Positions 24,375-37,049 of a stretch of DNA of 64,000 nucleotides are shown here, in pieces (position 1 is the first letter of the stretch; every line of letters starts with the position of its first letter). Origin of the DNA: Loxodes magnus (Eukaryota > Ciliophora > Karyorelictea > Loxodida > Loxodidae). Below the pieces are notes generated by a model. The model was not told the origin of the DNA. It did not search any database and worked only from the letters and a program-made list of their open reading frames with translations. Location of the stretch: contig CAMPDV010000011.1 in the NCBI GenBank assembly GCA_946699065.1, positions 1,054,001 to 1,118,000 on the forward strand, read 5' to 3'. A program made the position numbers and the translations under genes.

Positions 24375-25127
24375 AGTTGAAATTAATTAATTAATTGATA
24401 TTAAGTAAAGAAGTAAAGTACAAAAGAAAGAATAATGCTAGCTATATATCATAAGATAACTCTTATTTTAGTAAACTTAAAGCAAATCATTATTATATTT
24501 TATATTATATTTCCATACAAGCTAGATTAATTATTTCTCCTGGCTTGACAGAATATTATTAGCATCAACTTTTATTATATCAAAATTCTTATATTTATAT
24601 ATTATATCTATTTGTTATATAGTATATACAATAACGTAGGTATTATATGATCATTTCTCATAAAAATTAAGAAGTTTTAACTAAATATCTTAAGTTTAAA
24701 TATTTTTTGCCTTTAAGTATAATTATCTAATTAATTAATAATTTTTAATATTTAAGTAGCCTTCAAACTTAAAATATTGCTTTTTAGCTTCTGCTTTTGC
24801 TTTTAATAAGTATTAGAAGTTTACTTAATATCTTTACTCTTTATTATTTAATTTCTTAAGAGTTATAAAGCTTGTTAATGTTCTATAATTTATTTATTTC
24901 CTCTTACTAATATTATAAAATTAGAGTTCGTAATTTACTTAAATTTCAACAATCAAAAAGCTGTTTGAGTTAAATGAATATGTTTATTTTGAAAAGTTAG
25001 TTATAAATAAATAAAAGCATCATTGTAGCATATTTATTTTTAAGTTATTCTAAAAGACTGTAAGCAATAATTCTAATATCAGTCACAATATAATATCAGA
25101 AAGCCAATAATAAGAAATATATACTTA
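24375..25127. other. AT-rich spacer
   Basis: No gene recognised. It contains simple AT repeats such as aattaattaattaa just after the RNA gene. Confidence 0.4.
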
Positions 25128-26639
25128 ATGGAATCTAAATTAGCTGATGAATAAGAAGTAAAGCACTAGGACTTAGTAGAAATAATTTACTAATATATAA
25201 TTGAGAAGTTTTTATATTTGCTCTAATAATAGAAAAACAATTAAAGGTTTGATTCACTATAAAGAACTTATGCAATAATCATAGTATTAAACTTATTATA
25301 GTTATTATTGGGTTTAAATAGCCAGCTTTATTAATTTGAAATAAGTTTGATACTGCTAATTATATTTAGTACGTTCTTTAATTTAAATGCTGATATTTAC
25401 AATCCATCTTTTATACTGAATATTTCAAGTATAATAAATTAGACTAAGTATTTACTTTAAACTCTTAAGTTATTTGCCTCTATGTTTGATGGCAAAATTT
25501 TAAAAGATATCAGATTGAAGTTTAGATAAGTTGACGAGCATAATCAGAGAATTATTTCTTATAAATCAAACTTAATTAGATAAACTGAGTTGATTAACTA
25601 GTTATTTAAAGATTTTAGCTCTTATTTCTTAATTATGATTCCATCTCTGATACTAGATTCGAAGCATTTTCTCTTGCTTATATAGATTACAACACTTTAC
25701 TTTAGATATAATTTAATTTTCTTCTTTCATTTTTTGTTTTTCATTATCAGATACAATTTCTTTATCGATTTCAAAAATGGTAGTATTTTCATTTCCGTTC
25801 TATGTTTATGAATTTTAAATCTCCTCTGGTCCTATTGCTTATCTATTCTTCTCATCAACATTCAGGTTTTCTATCTTTAACTTTAGAATGTCTTAAAGTT
25901 AAATTTATCTTTGATGATTATCATTATCATTGCTATATGAGTCTAAAGATAGAGAGTTCTATCTAAAAAAGGGCTATCTTTAATATTTACTATCTTCTTA
26001 GGACTTTAATAGGAAGCTGTATTTTCTCATTGATATTCCTAACTTAAATTTTATATTATATTATTTAACAAATTCGATGTAGTTTGGTGTTCTATTTCAA
26101 AACGAAAAGGACCTTGGAATATTTAACTTTATTAGTTATCTACTATATTTTTAGAGTACTTAGATTAAGATTATTATGTTATCTATTAAATCTAATTTCT
26201 AGTTGCTGGATTCGCTTCTTTGTAGGAATTTGTTGGCTAATTGGATCTATTTTAAGCTTATTATTGTCTAGGATTTTTAGCATTTGCCACTCTTTTTCTC
26301 TTCTAAAACTAAATTCAGATATTAGTAGGAATCTTTAAAAGAGAACATGAAATTAGACTACCTATCATCAGAGTTAGTCCTACTGTTATACATTCTTTTT
26401 CAAAAAACAATAAGCTTCATAATATTGATCAAAGCATAAGCATCTGCTTTAATGCTTTTATTGATTTTAGGCAAAGCTTTATTGAAGCTAGTTTATTATT
26501 GGTATAAATTCTAAGGGCAGAATATTTGTCAATTCAATAGATTAATAAGAATGCTATAAAGCATAATAAGACAGAAGGGGGATAAACAATAATTGTTGCA
26601 AATGAATAAGAAACTAAGAAGCAAGCATCAGCATAGTGA
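25128..26639 (+). CDS. Orphan multi-pass membrane protein, 503 aa
   Basis: A single uninterrupted frame of 503 codons from ATG 25128 to TGA 26637-26639. It begins with a short charged cytoplasmic segment (MESKLADEQEVKHQDLVEI) and then has eight to ten hydrophobic segments, for example AIIIVLNLLQLLL, FFFHFLFFI and LMIIIIIAIW. A soluble C-terminal stretch of about 100 residues carries REHEIRLPIIRVSPTVIHSF and a charged tail. Trp is encoded by TGA at several membrane positions. I recognise no family. It is convergent with the OSCA-like gene, with only about 166 nt between the presumed stops. Confidence 0.65.
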
Positions 26640-26805
26640 CTTGCAAAAGGAAAAGGAATATCCTAATATCCTAATTAAGCTATTATTAATTCATTATTAA
26701 ATGGTTTAAATTTCTGGTTAGGTAGCTTCTTTTCAATATTTATTATATTTGCTTCCAATTAATTATGTGAGAGGTAGGTATATAGAGTACGCTTCAAATT
26801 CATAT

Positions 26806-28230
26806 TCAAAATAAATTTTAAGTAAGCATCTCGCTTTGTATTATATCCCTTTCTTTATAACAGTGAACAAACAAACATCCAACATATAAATATCAGTAAC
26901 TTCAAGTCTAGTAAATAAAATCTAATTCTTCTCTTTAAATTAGGGTTTGTAACTTTTATTTACTTAAGAAGATAAAAATTATGTACTATATAATGCTTTT
27001 AACTAATGAAATATAAGTAGCTATTATGACTGAGAAAATCTAACTTATATTATCGTTCTTTTATTACTATTGGTAGTAAAGAATTAACTCTAAAATACAG
27101 TAATAAATAACAAAAGTAGCAATCGAGATACTCAAAAGCTTAAGTTTATATTTTTATTTTTTTCCTTCTTTTTATAGGAAATGCCAATTTATCTCATTAG
27201 GTTCTACAGCATTTTAGCATCTAACCAACTTATTTTGCTTAAAGAGTTTATTTTAATGCTTAAGTTGATAAAATTTCTTTAGTAGTCTTATAAAATTTCA
27301 GCTCTTAAATTTAAATTACTTTTTTAGGCTTTCTACATCTTCCATTTTTTGTAGAACTACCAAAACTTAATCAATTTGCTACTTTACTGAGAATGATTTA
27401 AAATCCTACTAAAAGAATTGTTCAAATTTATTAAAAATTTACTTTTATTCCTATAAAAAATGCTAAATATCTACCTCTTTAAACATATATTCTTATCGTT
27501 TTACTTATCTACTTGACTAATTACCAAACTAAACTATTCTGCTTAAGTGCTGTTAGATAGCATGAAGCTATATTATTTAATCACATATTTCCTATATGCA
27601 TATTATGTCTGAAATTTCTGCCTTTGGAACAAAGATTTGTAAATAGTCTTTAACTTCTTTAGGACTAAATTATTATCCTAAATTTTTGAACCACAGGGTA
27701 TAGTCACTAATTTTATACTTTCTGTTGATTTTATACTTTAGAGTGAATCTAACTGATTGGAATATGATTATGATAAGTACCAGCAGCTCAATTACTAAAA
27801 ATAAGAGACCTACGTATCAAGGAATATCTTAGTCTTGATAATTTTGTAATTAAAACTCTATTTAGATAGCCATTCAAAACCCATCATCTTAGTTTCTGAT
27901 TGATTTAAAGAGGTAAAGTAAAATACTTCCTCATGGAGCTAAAATGAGTAGGAGTCCTACAATAATTACCTTTAAGAACTGAAAGTAAATACAGTATTCC
28001 ATCTAAAACTATTTAAGATCTTATATGCTACAATTCAGACCTAAATAGAACTCTCCTAATGGACATTAGCAACATCTGCATACTTAATAGCATTTCACAT
28101 TTTACACATTTAAGATTTTCTATGAAAGCCTGTGCTTTTAAGCTAGTTCTAAGTTCAATGGCAAAAGTGTTGCATATTAATGTATCTAATCAATTAAAGA
28201 ATGAAAGTTATACGATTGAGAGGACTCCAT
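26806..28230 (-). CDS. OSCA/TMEM63 (DUF221)-like membrane protein, 3' end uncertain
   Basis: The frame starts at ATG 28230. A Cys-rich segment (VCRCCQCPLGEFYLGLNC) precedes the first membrane helix. A second helix follows, then a 220-residue cytoplasmic helical region and further membrane helices. The block FKNLGQQFSPKEVKDYLQ and the motif NAVEPNEINWHFL before a membrane helix resemble the RRM-like loop and the AP(E)-D-W-N motif of OSCA/TMEM63 hyperosmolality-gated cation channels. Three in-frame TGA codons lie within 12 nt at 26794-26808, any of which could be the stop or Trp. The coordinate given uses the first. At about 474 residues it is shorter than typical TMEM63 proteins, so an unrecognised 3' exon, or a different family, remains possible. 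Confidence 0.5.
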
Positions 28231-29713
28231 TTTTTATTTAATACTTGAAAGGAGATAATACAAATATTATAAGTGCAATTATTTTTACCAAGCTAAGCAT
28301 TTAAATCTTATTTTGCTTAATTTTTAATTAAAGAGACTCTTAAAACTTATTTCTAGCTAAAAAATTTATAGATAGGAACTTAAAAATAGCTATGACTTTA
28401 TAATTTATTTGATCGTATTTTTTATTATCTTTTAGCTTGAAAGTAATTTATCATGCTTGTCAAATTACTTATTTCGTAGCTTGATTTAATAAGTCCAAAT
28501 AAGTAAAAATATTTAACTTGTCTGTTTAGAGTGAATTACTTATAATATTAGGATAATTAGTAGTTAATAGAATTATTTAAGAGACTGAGATTGAACAAAT
28601 TTTATATAAATTATCAAAGTTGAAGTATCCAAAAAAAGATAGTAGAAAGATATTTTAATTAGCCTTACATTTGCACATTAAAAGGCTATTACTTCTAATT
28701 ATTGATATTGAAGGTATTTTCATATTCCCTAGATTTAGTTTTCTTAATAAAATACTAATATGGCTATTAATATATGCTTGATTAAATTAATTAGCTTCAT
28801 TAAAAGAATACAGTGGATTAAGTTTAGATTAGCCATTAGTTTAATGCCTTAATCTTGTAAAATGTTAGTTTAAGTTATAAGACTAGAAATATAAATGCTA
28901 GTTGATTTATTCTGCTAAAGTTGATAATGAATTTTATGGGAAATTATAAAAGCAAAATTACTAAAGATTAAGAATTTAATTATTATTAAGAGCAAGTATA
29001 TTAAGTACTGCTTTAATACCAATTTAGTTAATTTATTACTTCATTTAATGCTTTAACTAACTTTAGCTTAAAAATATCCTTATATTACTATTCAAATAAT
29101 TAAGCAACTTAAGCTATGATATTCAAATAATTACTTTTAGTTACTATCTAAAATTTGTTATTTTAGACTTATTTCCATAATATATATCTTATAGGAATAA
29201 TACTGATCCATTAATACTGATGTATATATCCTTAATATTTTACTTCTTTGAGTTAGCTAATTACTATTAATAGAATTAACACAAGCAAAAAGATAGAAAA
29301 TGCTTTATTATATATTAGAGGATATAACTTTGAGCTACTGAAATGAAATAACTAAGGAAAGGACTACAAAATTAGATTTTACTAAAAGTATGCATTATAT
29401 CTAATAAACTAATTTTTGTAATTTAAATAATTAAGATAATCCAAGTGACTACTTCATTGCAATATTTCCGCTCTTTATGAGATCATTAAATTAATTTTTC
29501 TTAATCTATGTATTTTAGTAAAAAGGATATAAGATAGACAAAAACTTAATAAATTTATAGGATTTGCTAAGGTTTTATTTTATAAAGCTTAATACCTTAT
29601 ATAATTATTATTGCTAGATGAGTTTAATGGATTACTATAATTTTTAGTATAAAGAGCCTTTTAATTATTAAAAATTAATTAAATTTGATAAGCTTATAAG
29701 TAATGTGCATAAA
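28231..29713. other. AT-rich spacer
   Basis: About 1.5 kb with no recognised coding or RNA signal on either strand. Confidence 0.45.
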
Positions 29714-30070
29714 TCACTACAAGAATAATAGCGTTATAGGGCCTATTTGTATAACACCTCTACTTTTTAATAGTACTGCAGGATCTTTCCTTTTGTATAC
29801 TTTGCCATCTACTTTGATATGGCCTTTCTTGCTAAGCACTTTTATTTCAAATCTTTGAATCTAGAAATTATACACTATTAATGCATGCTGTCTACTAACC
29901 TTTCTACTGTTTATAGCAACATCTATCTACCAGTTAGTAGAATTATTAGCATTGGATGATGATTTTCTACCGATAATAATATTAGGATGTCTTATTGTAT
30001 ATATTCAATGTTCTCCTCTCAATTACGCAAACCCGGCACTTGCAAAGCTATGAGAAATTTCTTGAGTCAT
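29714..30070 (-). CDS. Minimal FHA-domain protein, 118 aa
   Basis: The whole protein is one forkhead-associated domain, a phosphothreonine-binding module. It has the strand IYTIRHPN, the invariant IIIGR (Gly-Arg), WQIDVAINSRKVSRQHALI with the conserved Ser-Arg-x-His core, FEIKVLSKKGHIKVDGK and a closing LKSRGVIQIGPITLLF. The key GR, SR/H and the GH...NG-like loop (here VDGK) are present, so the phosphopeptide site looks intact apart from the usual Asn. The frame is single-exon, start 30070, ending in TGA at 29714-29716. Partner proteins cannot be deduced from the sequence. Stand-alone FHA proteins often act in DNA-damage or kinase signalling. Confidence 0.85.
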
Positions 30071-31380
30071 TTATATTTTGTAAATCTTAGATTTTAATTG
30101 TTAATTTAACTAAAACTATTTCTATAATAATAGATACTCTAATCTATTATACTTTAAACATACTTTTTGAGATATACCAAACCTTTTTAAGAGCTAAGCC
30201 TTTTTATCTGGGTATTTATAATAATTAGCTAATATAATTCACTTATGTGAATAACCTAATGTTTACAGTTGATTTAATGCCTTTAAGAATTATATCTGCA
30301 ATACTTTATAACTGATGATACAATTACATTTACTAAGTTGCATATCTTAATTATGTAATAATCTTAGAGAACTTAATTAGTTTAGTTCTTAATTAACTAG
30401 ATATGTAATATTCTTTTGCTACACTCTACCAAGCAAAATGAAATAGCTTGCCTTTAATTATTTTCACTTACACATTTATGATTTTATTAAATATTAAAAT
30501 AAATATCCTAGAAAGATAATTTTACTTAGATAATCCAAGTTTTAACTCATTTTAAAAGAGCTGCCTCATTAAAGCTATTAACTTTAAACTAGTTCTATAT
30601 AATAAAATTAGCCTATTACCTTTTAGTTTAGTATCAATGTTTCCATTTTAACTTGAGAGTTATACAAAAGTAAGATAGACTTTTATAGCTTAGATTTTGT
30701 AATTAAATAGCTAATAAATTACGCAAAAGGATCTAAAGAATAAATAAACTAAATAAAGAGCAAATGTAAGTACAGATATTAAAGTCACATTAGAAATGAG
30801 AAATTATTAAAGCATTAAACATTTAATAAGTTGTCTCATTAGCCTCTTAGAGAACCATTAGGATAGCATATTATACTTTAATATACAATAGTGTATCTAT
30901 ATTTATAACTAGTTATTTTTTCAACAATATTAAGAGTTATAAAGAGTTAGCCATTTTAAATAATCTAACCAATTATAAGAACAAATTCTCAATTTTATGT
31001 ATAATTTTAGTTTGCTTTTGTACTTTTATAACAAGCTTCAAACTTAAAATAAAGATAAGATTAATACTGTTAAAAGTTTGAATAGTATAATCTAGAAGGT
31101 TTAATTAGAAATAGAGCTATTAAGCAATGCTTTTATAATTATTACTATTTAGATGGTATTCCTTCGTATGGCTTTTTGAATATATATACTTTATTTAACT
31201 CCCTTAATAGATAAAAATTACCGTGGCATATTAATATGACTCTGAATACTTTAAGCTATAGAATGATTGTTAGATAAGATTTATATTTAGGTGATATCAA
31301 GGAGGAAAGAATATAAAATGAGTAATTATAAGCATAAAATAAAAAATATCTTCATTTATAAAAATTAAGAGAAACATTGT
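30071..31380. other. AT-rich spacer
   Basis: About 1.3 kb between two minus-strand genes (FHA and NAD kinase). No gene recognised. Confidence 0.4.
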
Positions 31381-32325
31381 TCATTTGCTAATCTTATTAA
31401 TAGGAACTTTTCTAGTGTTCCAGTTTAATTCATTACTTAGTTTATTTAGCCATCCTGTTAACTCAAATTTATTAGCCAGCCCTGTATTAATAGCTTACTT
31501 TAAAAGGAGTATTTCGACTTCTTTATTTATAATGTTTAGTTCTTTTCTAGGTAGGCTTTCTAGCATCCATCTAAACACATGTTGAGGATTAGATTTCTGC
31601 TATCTTTAGGTATTTATAGTTTGAGGGTTATGTCATCTGGAACTATGATAGGTCTAAAGGACAAACTAAAAGGAGCAATAGGTGTGATTAATAAGCAAGG
31701 TACCTTTATAAAGACTTACATATGGACTAACTATAGGTCCATGACAAGCTAGATTATAAGCTGTACTTCCTGATGGTGTACTTATGATAATTCCGTCACC
31801 TTATACTTAAGTGAAATTGGTATCGTCTACAAAGCAATCAATTGTACACATTTAGGAGCTTAATCCTCTGTTTAAAGTGATCTCATTAATTGCTTACGAT
31901 TGAAATTGCAATTCACCTGTTGGTTTAACGATTTCACATTAAAGTCTTTAGCGTTCATCTATTTCAAGTCCTTGAGAAAAAAGTTACTCTAAAGTTGGTT
32001 CAACATCATCAGCTTAGAAAGCAGGAAGAAATCCGAGAGTACCTAAATGAAAACTTAGAGTTGGAGGCATTGATTTGGAGTTAAAAAGTCTGCCAGCTCA
32101 CAAAATAGTTCCATCTCCTCCCAAAGTAATAATCATATCAACATCACTTCCTGCTAGATACTCTCTAGTACAAAATGTTTCAACTTAAGTTAAAACTTCA
32201 CATTCACGATCTTGTAAATATTTTATAGCTTTAAAATAATAATGAAGCAGAGTAAAATTTTCCCCTGGTTTCCTCAATACTAAAACTCTTTATTTAGGTA
32301 GAAGCTTAAATATCTTAGATTCCAT
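31381..32325 (-). CDS. NADK: NAD kinase
   Basis: Phosphorylates NAD to NADP using ATP. The 303-residue protein has the signature [14 protein letters not shown] (GGDG near residue 70), [17 protein letters not shown], the NE motif in [11 protein letters not shown], and [26 protein letters not shown], followed by [17 protein letters not shown]. The C-terminal helix [16 protein letters not shown] matches the family. Two introns are required, 31704-31719 (16 nt) and 31482-31498 (17 nt). The second restores the conserved C-terminus. With both removed the frame is exactly 304 codons, ending in TGA at 31381-31383. TGA is Trp in TILWAGR. No targeting sequence is evident, so it is probably cytosolic. 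Confidence 0.95.
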
Positions 32326-32463
32326 TTAAACTAAATTTTAAAATAAGCTACTTCTTAATATTTTAAACTTATCTATTTTCTTATACTTTATTAACCTTTC
32401 CTTTAACTTATCTAGCTTTGGTACTTTTATATCTTTTCTAGTCTAAATTTAAATCAAATCTTG

Positions 32464-33069
32464 ATGGATATTATTACCTATCTTGGATTTAACTGCTATC
32501 CTGCTTTGTTAGATTTTGTATAATAAGTATTGAAAGATTATGGAAGAGCTTTTGTTTCTATCTTGCAAGACAATTTAGCTTTAGGAGTTTTAAATATCCA
32601 CTCAAGTTGCTAGTTCTAAACAGTAGAATTTATAAATTTAGATCTAAAAATATGAACTTAAAGTTACAAAAGGATGCGAATAATTTAAAAAGCCTTTTAT
32701 AATAAATAGCTTTACAAAAGTGAATCAATTAGATTTCAAAAGAAAGCAGGAGCACATTCTATTTAATCCTAGAATCAAGAGATAAAAATATTGAAAATAT
32801 AGAATACCATACAACACAAATAATCAATAAACTCTGTTTAATATACTAAATTTAGTTTAAATTAATTAATTGCTACTTAAAGGCAATGCTCTAATTATAG
32901 CCTAATATCCTTATTAATATAAACCATTATAGATTTTACCTTAGTTAATATAGCTAATTATAATGCATTAATTGTAACCATTATATAAGAAATTTCTAAC
33001 TTATTTATATAGTTAATTAGATCTATTTTTAGTATTTAACTGATGCTAATAAACCCAAAAAGGGCATGA
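32464..33069 (+). CDS. Possible hypothetical protein, weak
   Basis: ATG 32464 opens a 201-codon frame to TGA 33067. The first 130 or so residues look protein-like (MDIITYLGFNCYPALLDFVQ, SYKRMRIIQKAFYNKQLY). The remainder is low-complexity AT-derived sequence. It lies head-to-head with NAD kinase (139 nt between starts). No family is recognised, and a chance frame is possible. Confidence 0.3.
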
Positions 33070-33327
33070 ATATTCTAAAGTTAGATATAGTGTCTTATTA
33101 TTATATACTTAAATGCAAGTAGATAAGAAGATAGTGTAATTATATGTTTTAACTATCAACTAGAACTAATAAGATAATAAGTAATACCAATGAGTTATGC
33201 TAATAATCTATAAGAATATCTTATTTTATAGTTGATTCTATAAACTCTATTTTATATACTTAACTATACTATGCTAATTCTAGCTTTTACATATATAAAA
33301 TAGAAAAATTGCTAGGAGCTAAATTAA

Positions 33328-35408
33328 ATGATTGATATCTTTAGAATCTTTTAATTTGGATTTGAAGATACTGATACTATTTTAAAATAAGACCATTATA
33401 TTTAAATAATAAAAGCATGAATTGGATGTAAGTTTGCTGATTATTTAGGGGAGGAGTTAAAAAGAGACTTAAGAATAAAGTGAATACTAATGTTAAGCTT
33501 AATAAATCTTAGGTAAGCTTTACTTTTAATTTATTAGGTTGGAAATTAAGTTAATAAACTGGCTCAAAATGGTTGTTAACCAATTCAAAATATGACAATA
33601 TAAAAGAAAAATAACCCTTAAGAGAGTACGTATGAAACAGTTAATGTCAGCAAGATGAAACCTAAGGGTTTGTCATTGGATATAGCGGGAGCTATGCTTT
33701 TTTCTAATTAAAAACTAAAAGATTAAGTAAAAAATGCTAAGCATAAGGAAAGAAGCTTCTTGATTCTGGATTAAAATGAGATTAATATGGAGCAAGCATA
33801 ATAGTAATCTCCAATATTTGTGAGAAATATTTGGAAATAGAGAATATAAGAAGGCTAAAATGTAGCTAAATAAGAATAGTAGGATAATCAAATTCCTAAG
33901 CAAAAGGCTTAAATGAATGGCATTAACTTCAAAGAATATTACCACAACTTTCCAAAAAATCAAAAGAGTATAAATTTAGAACTGATAGACAGAGAACTGC
34001 ATCTGAAAAAATAAACCAATCAATTTAATTATTAGTCTCACTAAGATTTTTAACAAGAATATTATCAGAATTAAAATACCAATTTATACTCAAATAACAA
34101 CTTATCTATTTCTGAGAATAGACAACCAAATTAACAGCATTTTATAGCAAATCAAGGTAAAGCAGTCATAGACAGGAGTCCTATAAATAACAAAATTCCA
34201 TTTGAAGTATAAAAAAATCCGAAGCTAGATAATAGTCCACTTATCTTATAAAGACTTTAATAAGTTTAATATGAAACTAATCCCTTTAAGGATATTTCTT
34301 AAAATGATCCTCCTTAGTACAAATTCTAATAGCTTCATCAAAGATTAAATTTGTAGAATGAGGATCAAAATGATTCCTATAATCTACTATAAGAAAGCAA
34401 TACGAATTATACTCCTTAGAGTTATTAAGCAGTTTAGCAAAATAGCTAATTCAATTAATTTTAGAATAGTTAAGATAAACACGATTAATAAAATAGCTTA
34501 AAGAGTTACTAAGAACTATAATGAGCAAATTATCTGGAAAGCTAGCGATAATTTTAAGTAAAGGAAGATAAACCAAATTCCAATGTCAATAATTTCTTAG
34601 TTTCTCCTAATAATTTTTCCAGTTAGCTGAGTTTCTAGAATCCTTATTTTGATATAGATAAAAATCATAATTTTGAATAAAATTTTTATTAGACTCATAC
34701 CTAAAATTCTAAAAATTAATAGATATGAAACTATAATTAATAGTCTGATGAGAAAGATTGTGATATTGAAAAAGTAAAAAATAAGACTCAAGATCTAATA
34801 GGAATCCATAGCAACTAAACTAATTTTTCATTTTAAGATGAACCAAATCAATAGCCTATTTGCTAAAGCAGTTAGTTCGATAATTTTAACCATCTACAAA
34901 GCTAGTATAATAATAACTAATAAGAAACTTAGTAATATTAGGATATACCTTTCGAGGAAATATTTAATAATCCAGTATAGATCAATAACTTAGATGCTAC
35001 TTAGAATTTTGAATAAAATTTTAGAAACCAAACTGAACATTCAAATTTATTTAAACAGCATTCAGCATAAGTAAAAAATAATTTCTATACCCCTAAAAGT
35101 AACATCACCAAAACAGATGTCTAATAACAAGTGAATTATCCTTTGCTTTTAAATAATTTCTAAACTCCTTTAATTAAAAATCAGAAAGAATTAATTAAAA
35201 GGTAGCTTCTAGATTTAACTCCAAATTCAAACATTCATATGAACATTAGTTATAACTTTAATATTTATCAAGATTAGAGAAAGAATTAGAGCTTGCAGTT
35301 AATGAGTAAAGATTATGATTTCATTTAAGAAGATTTGCATAAATAATAAAAGGTGTAAGTATTAGAGTCAAATTAAGTAGATCCTAAAACATAATAAGTT
35401 TGCAGTTG
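33328..35408 (+). CDS. Gln/Asn-rich prion-like protein
   Basis: A long low-complexity frame dominated by Gln, Asn, Ser, Tyr and Phe, running from about 33600 without interruption to TGA 35406-35408. A less certain 5' part begins at ATG 33328 and needs one or two small introns; a good gtaag...ag candidate is 33521-33545. The most conserved-looking stretch is near 33650-33760 (MKPKGLSLDIAGAMLFSNQK, then KHKERSFLILDQ). The rest resembles the intrinsically disordered Q/N-rich domains of RNA-granule and transcription proteins. Because TAA and TAG encode Gln, AT-rich drift itself feeds Gln and Asn content, which may explain the composition. Function unknown. Confidence 0.6.
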
Positions 35409-36515
35409 AAGAGAAAGATAAGCTTAATAAGATTTAGTCAAACTGATTTGATTTAAAAGTTAATTGTATTGCATATCTATAATATTTCTAATTATTTCCT
35501 TTTTTTCAATAGCTAAAGCACAGTTTATTATGTTTAAATTCCCAAAGCATGTTTTAATGGAAATTTTACTATAACTCTATTTTAAAGTTTTATAATACTT
35601 AATAAATATCTACTAAATCTTCTACAATTAAGCAAGTTATATTAGCATATCTTTCTGAAGAAACTTTTTTAAGAATGTATTAGATAACTATTTCAATAAA
35701 ACATTTAGAGGTGCCAAAAAGCTAATTGTTATAAGTAAGAAGAGACTAATTAATAAGATATTAGCAAACAGTAAAGTTAAGCCTGCTAAGTTTAGATCTA
35801 TTTAAATGCCTTTAGCAAATTAATTTTTATTTTATATTAAATTAATTATTTGTTATCATATATCAATTACAGTAATTAAATCTAACTATCCAATAATTTT
35901 AACTTAGCTACTAAGCTCTACTCTTTTTATTCAAATAGATAACTTTTTTATTTGAGTACTAAATTAGCATAGCTATTATGTATAAAACGAAATAATTAAA
36001 AGGGTATTATTTATTCTATAATCTTTTGATTGATTATATTAAACTCTTTGCTAAATCAAAAACTTTAAATAATAATAGAGGAATCTTAAAATAATATGAG
36101 TTAGTATAGCAAGCAATATTCTTTTATAGTTAACTTAATAAACTATAAAGCTAGAGTTAATTTATCAATGAACATAAATCTAATATTATAAAACTATAAT
36201 TCCTTTATCAAAATATTGGAATCTCCATTATGTTCTCTTAATAGGACTATCATAATATTCTTTATTTTGATAAATATAACTTAATACTTATTCTACTTAT
36301 TCTACCTAGTTCTGTCAAGTTCTATCTATTATTTATATTTCCTACTTTCAAATTTAATCTTGTTAGTTAAGAATTATTTGAATTGGATTCTAACCACATC
36401 AAAGTTATCATGCAATGCAAGACAGAAGAACAATGTCCCTGAAGCAATAACTGATGATGCTACATAGTTAAATTTCATATTTATTAAAAATTAAAACTTT
36501 AAATTGAAAAATTCA
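35409..36515. other. AT-rich spacer
   Basis: About 1.1 kb between convergent genes. A short t-t-c-t-a/c rich tract occurs near 36290-36340. No gene recognised. Confidence 0.4.
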
Positions 36516-37049
36516 TCAGAAAGTTCCATACTTTTCTGGCATTTGTACTTCAACATACTTAGAGTCGGCAAACCAGATAATTCCAAAGATAGGTAGAATT
36601 TCGTATCTAATTTTAACTAAAATTTTAGAATTTAGAAGATCTGTATGTCTGCTTCTTAGAGGATATTTGCTTTTAGTATTTTTATAAGTGAGTATTCCAT
36701 TTTTCTAATCATACTAGTCTCTTGATACTATTTTATCTCATATCACTACTTCATTTTTACTTTCTCGCTCTGTAGAATACTCAACTACTATCCATATAAA
36801 AAACTGCTTTACATTCCAGTTGAATACCTCAGTTAAATTCAAATCCATGGTAAGATAAAGATCAGCTTCATCTCAATTCTGCATCACATTTTTTCTGACT
36901 GTTTTAACTTCAACGTTAGAGAATTTAACCTAGCCTTCCCTCTAGTTGTATATGACATAAGTTGATAAGTGGTTAAGAGATACGAAAAATAGTAAAGTCA
37001 TTACACCAAAGAAAAAGGAAGAGCTTAATCTATTTCAAGCAGTGTACAT
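36516..37049 (-). CDS. SPCS3: Signal peptidase complex subunit 3 (SPC22/23)
   Basis: A 177-residue ER membrane protein, an accessory subunit of the signal peptidase that cleaves signal sequences from secretory proteins. It has a short N-terminus (MYTAWNRLSSSFFFGVMTLL), one membrane helix and a lumenal domain. That domain has the family core NVMQNWDEADLYLTMDLNL, VFNWNVKQFFIWIVVEYST and the motif NEVVIWDKIVSRD. The length equals that of other SPCS3 proteins. TGA is Trp at several conserved sites, including NWDEAD and VIWDKI. The stop is TGA at 36516-36518 and is preceded by another TGA in the DNA (tgatga), a tandem stop. There is no intron. Confidence 0.94.
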
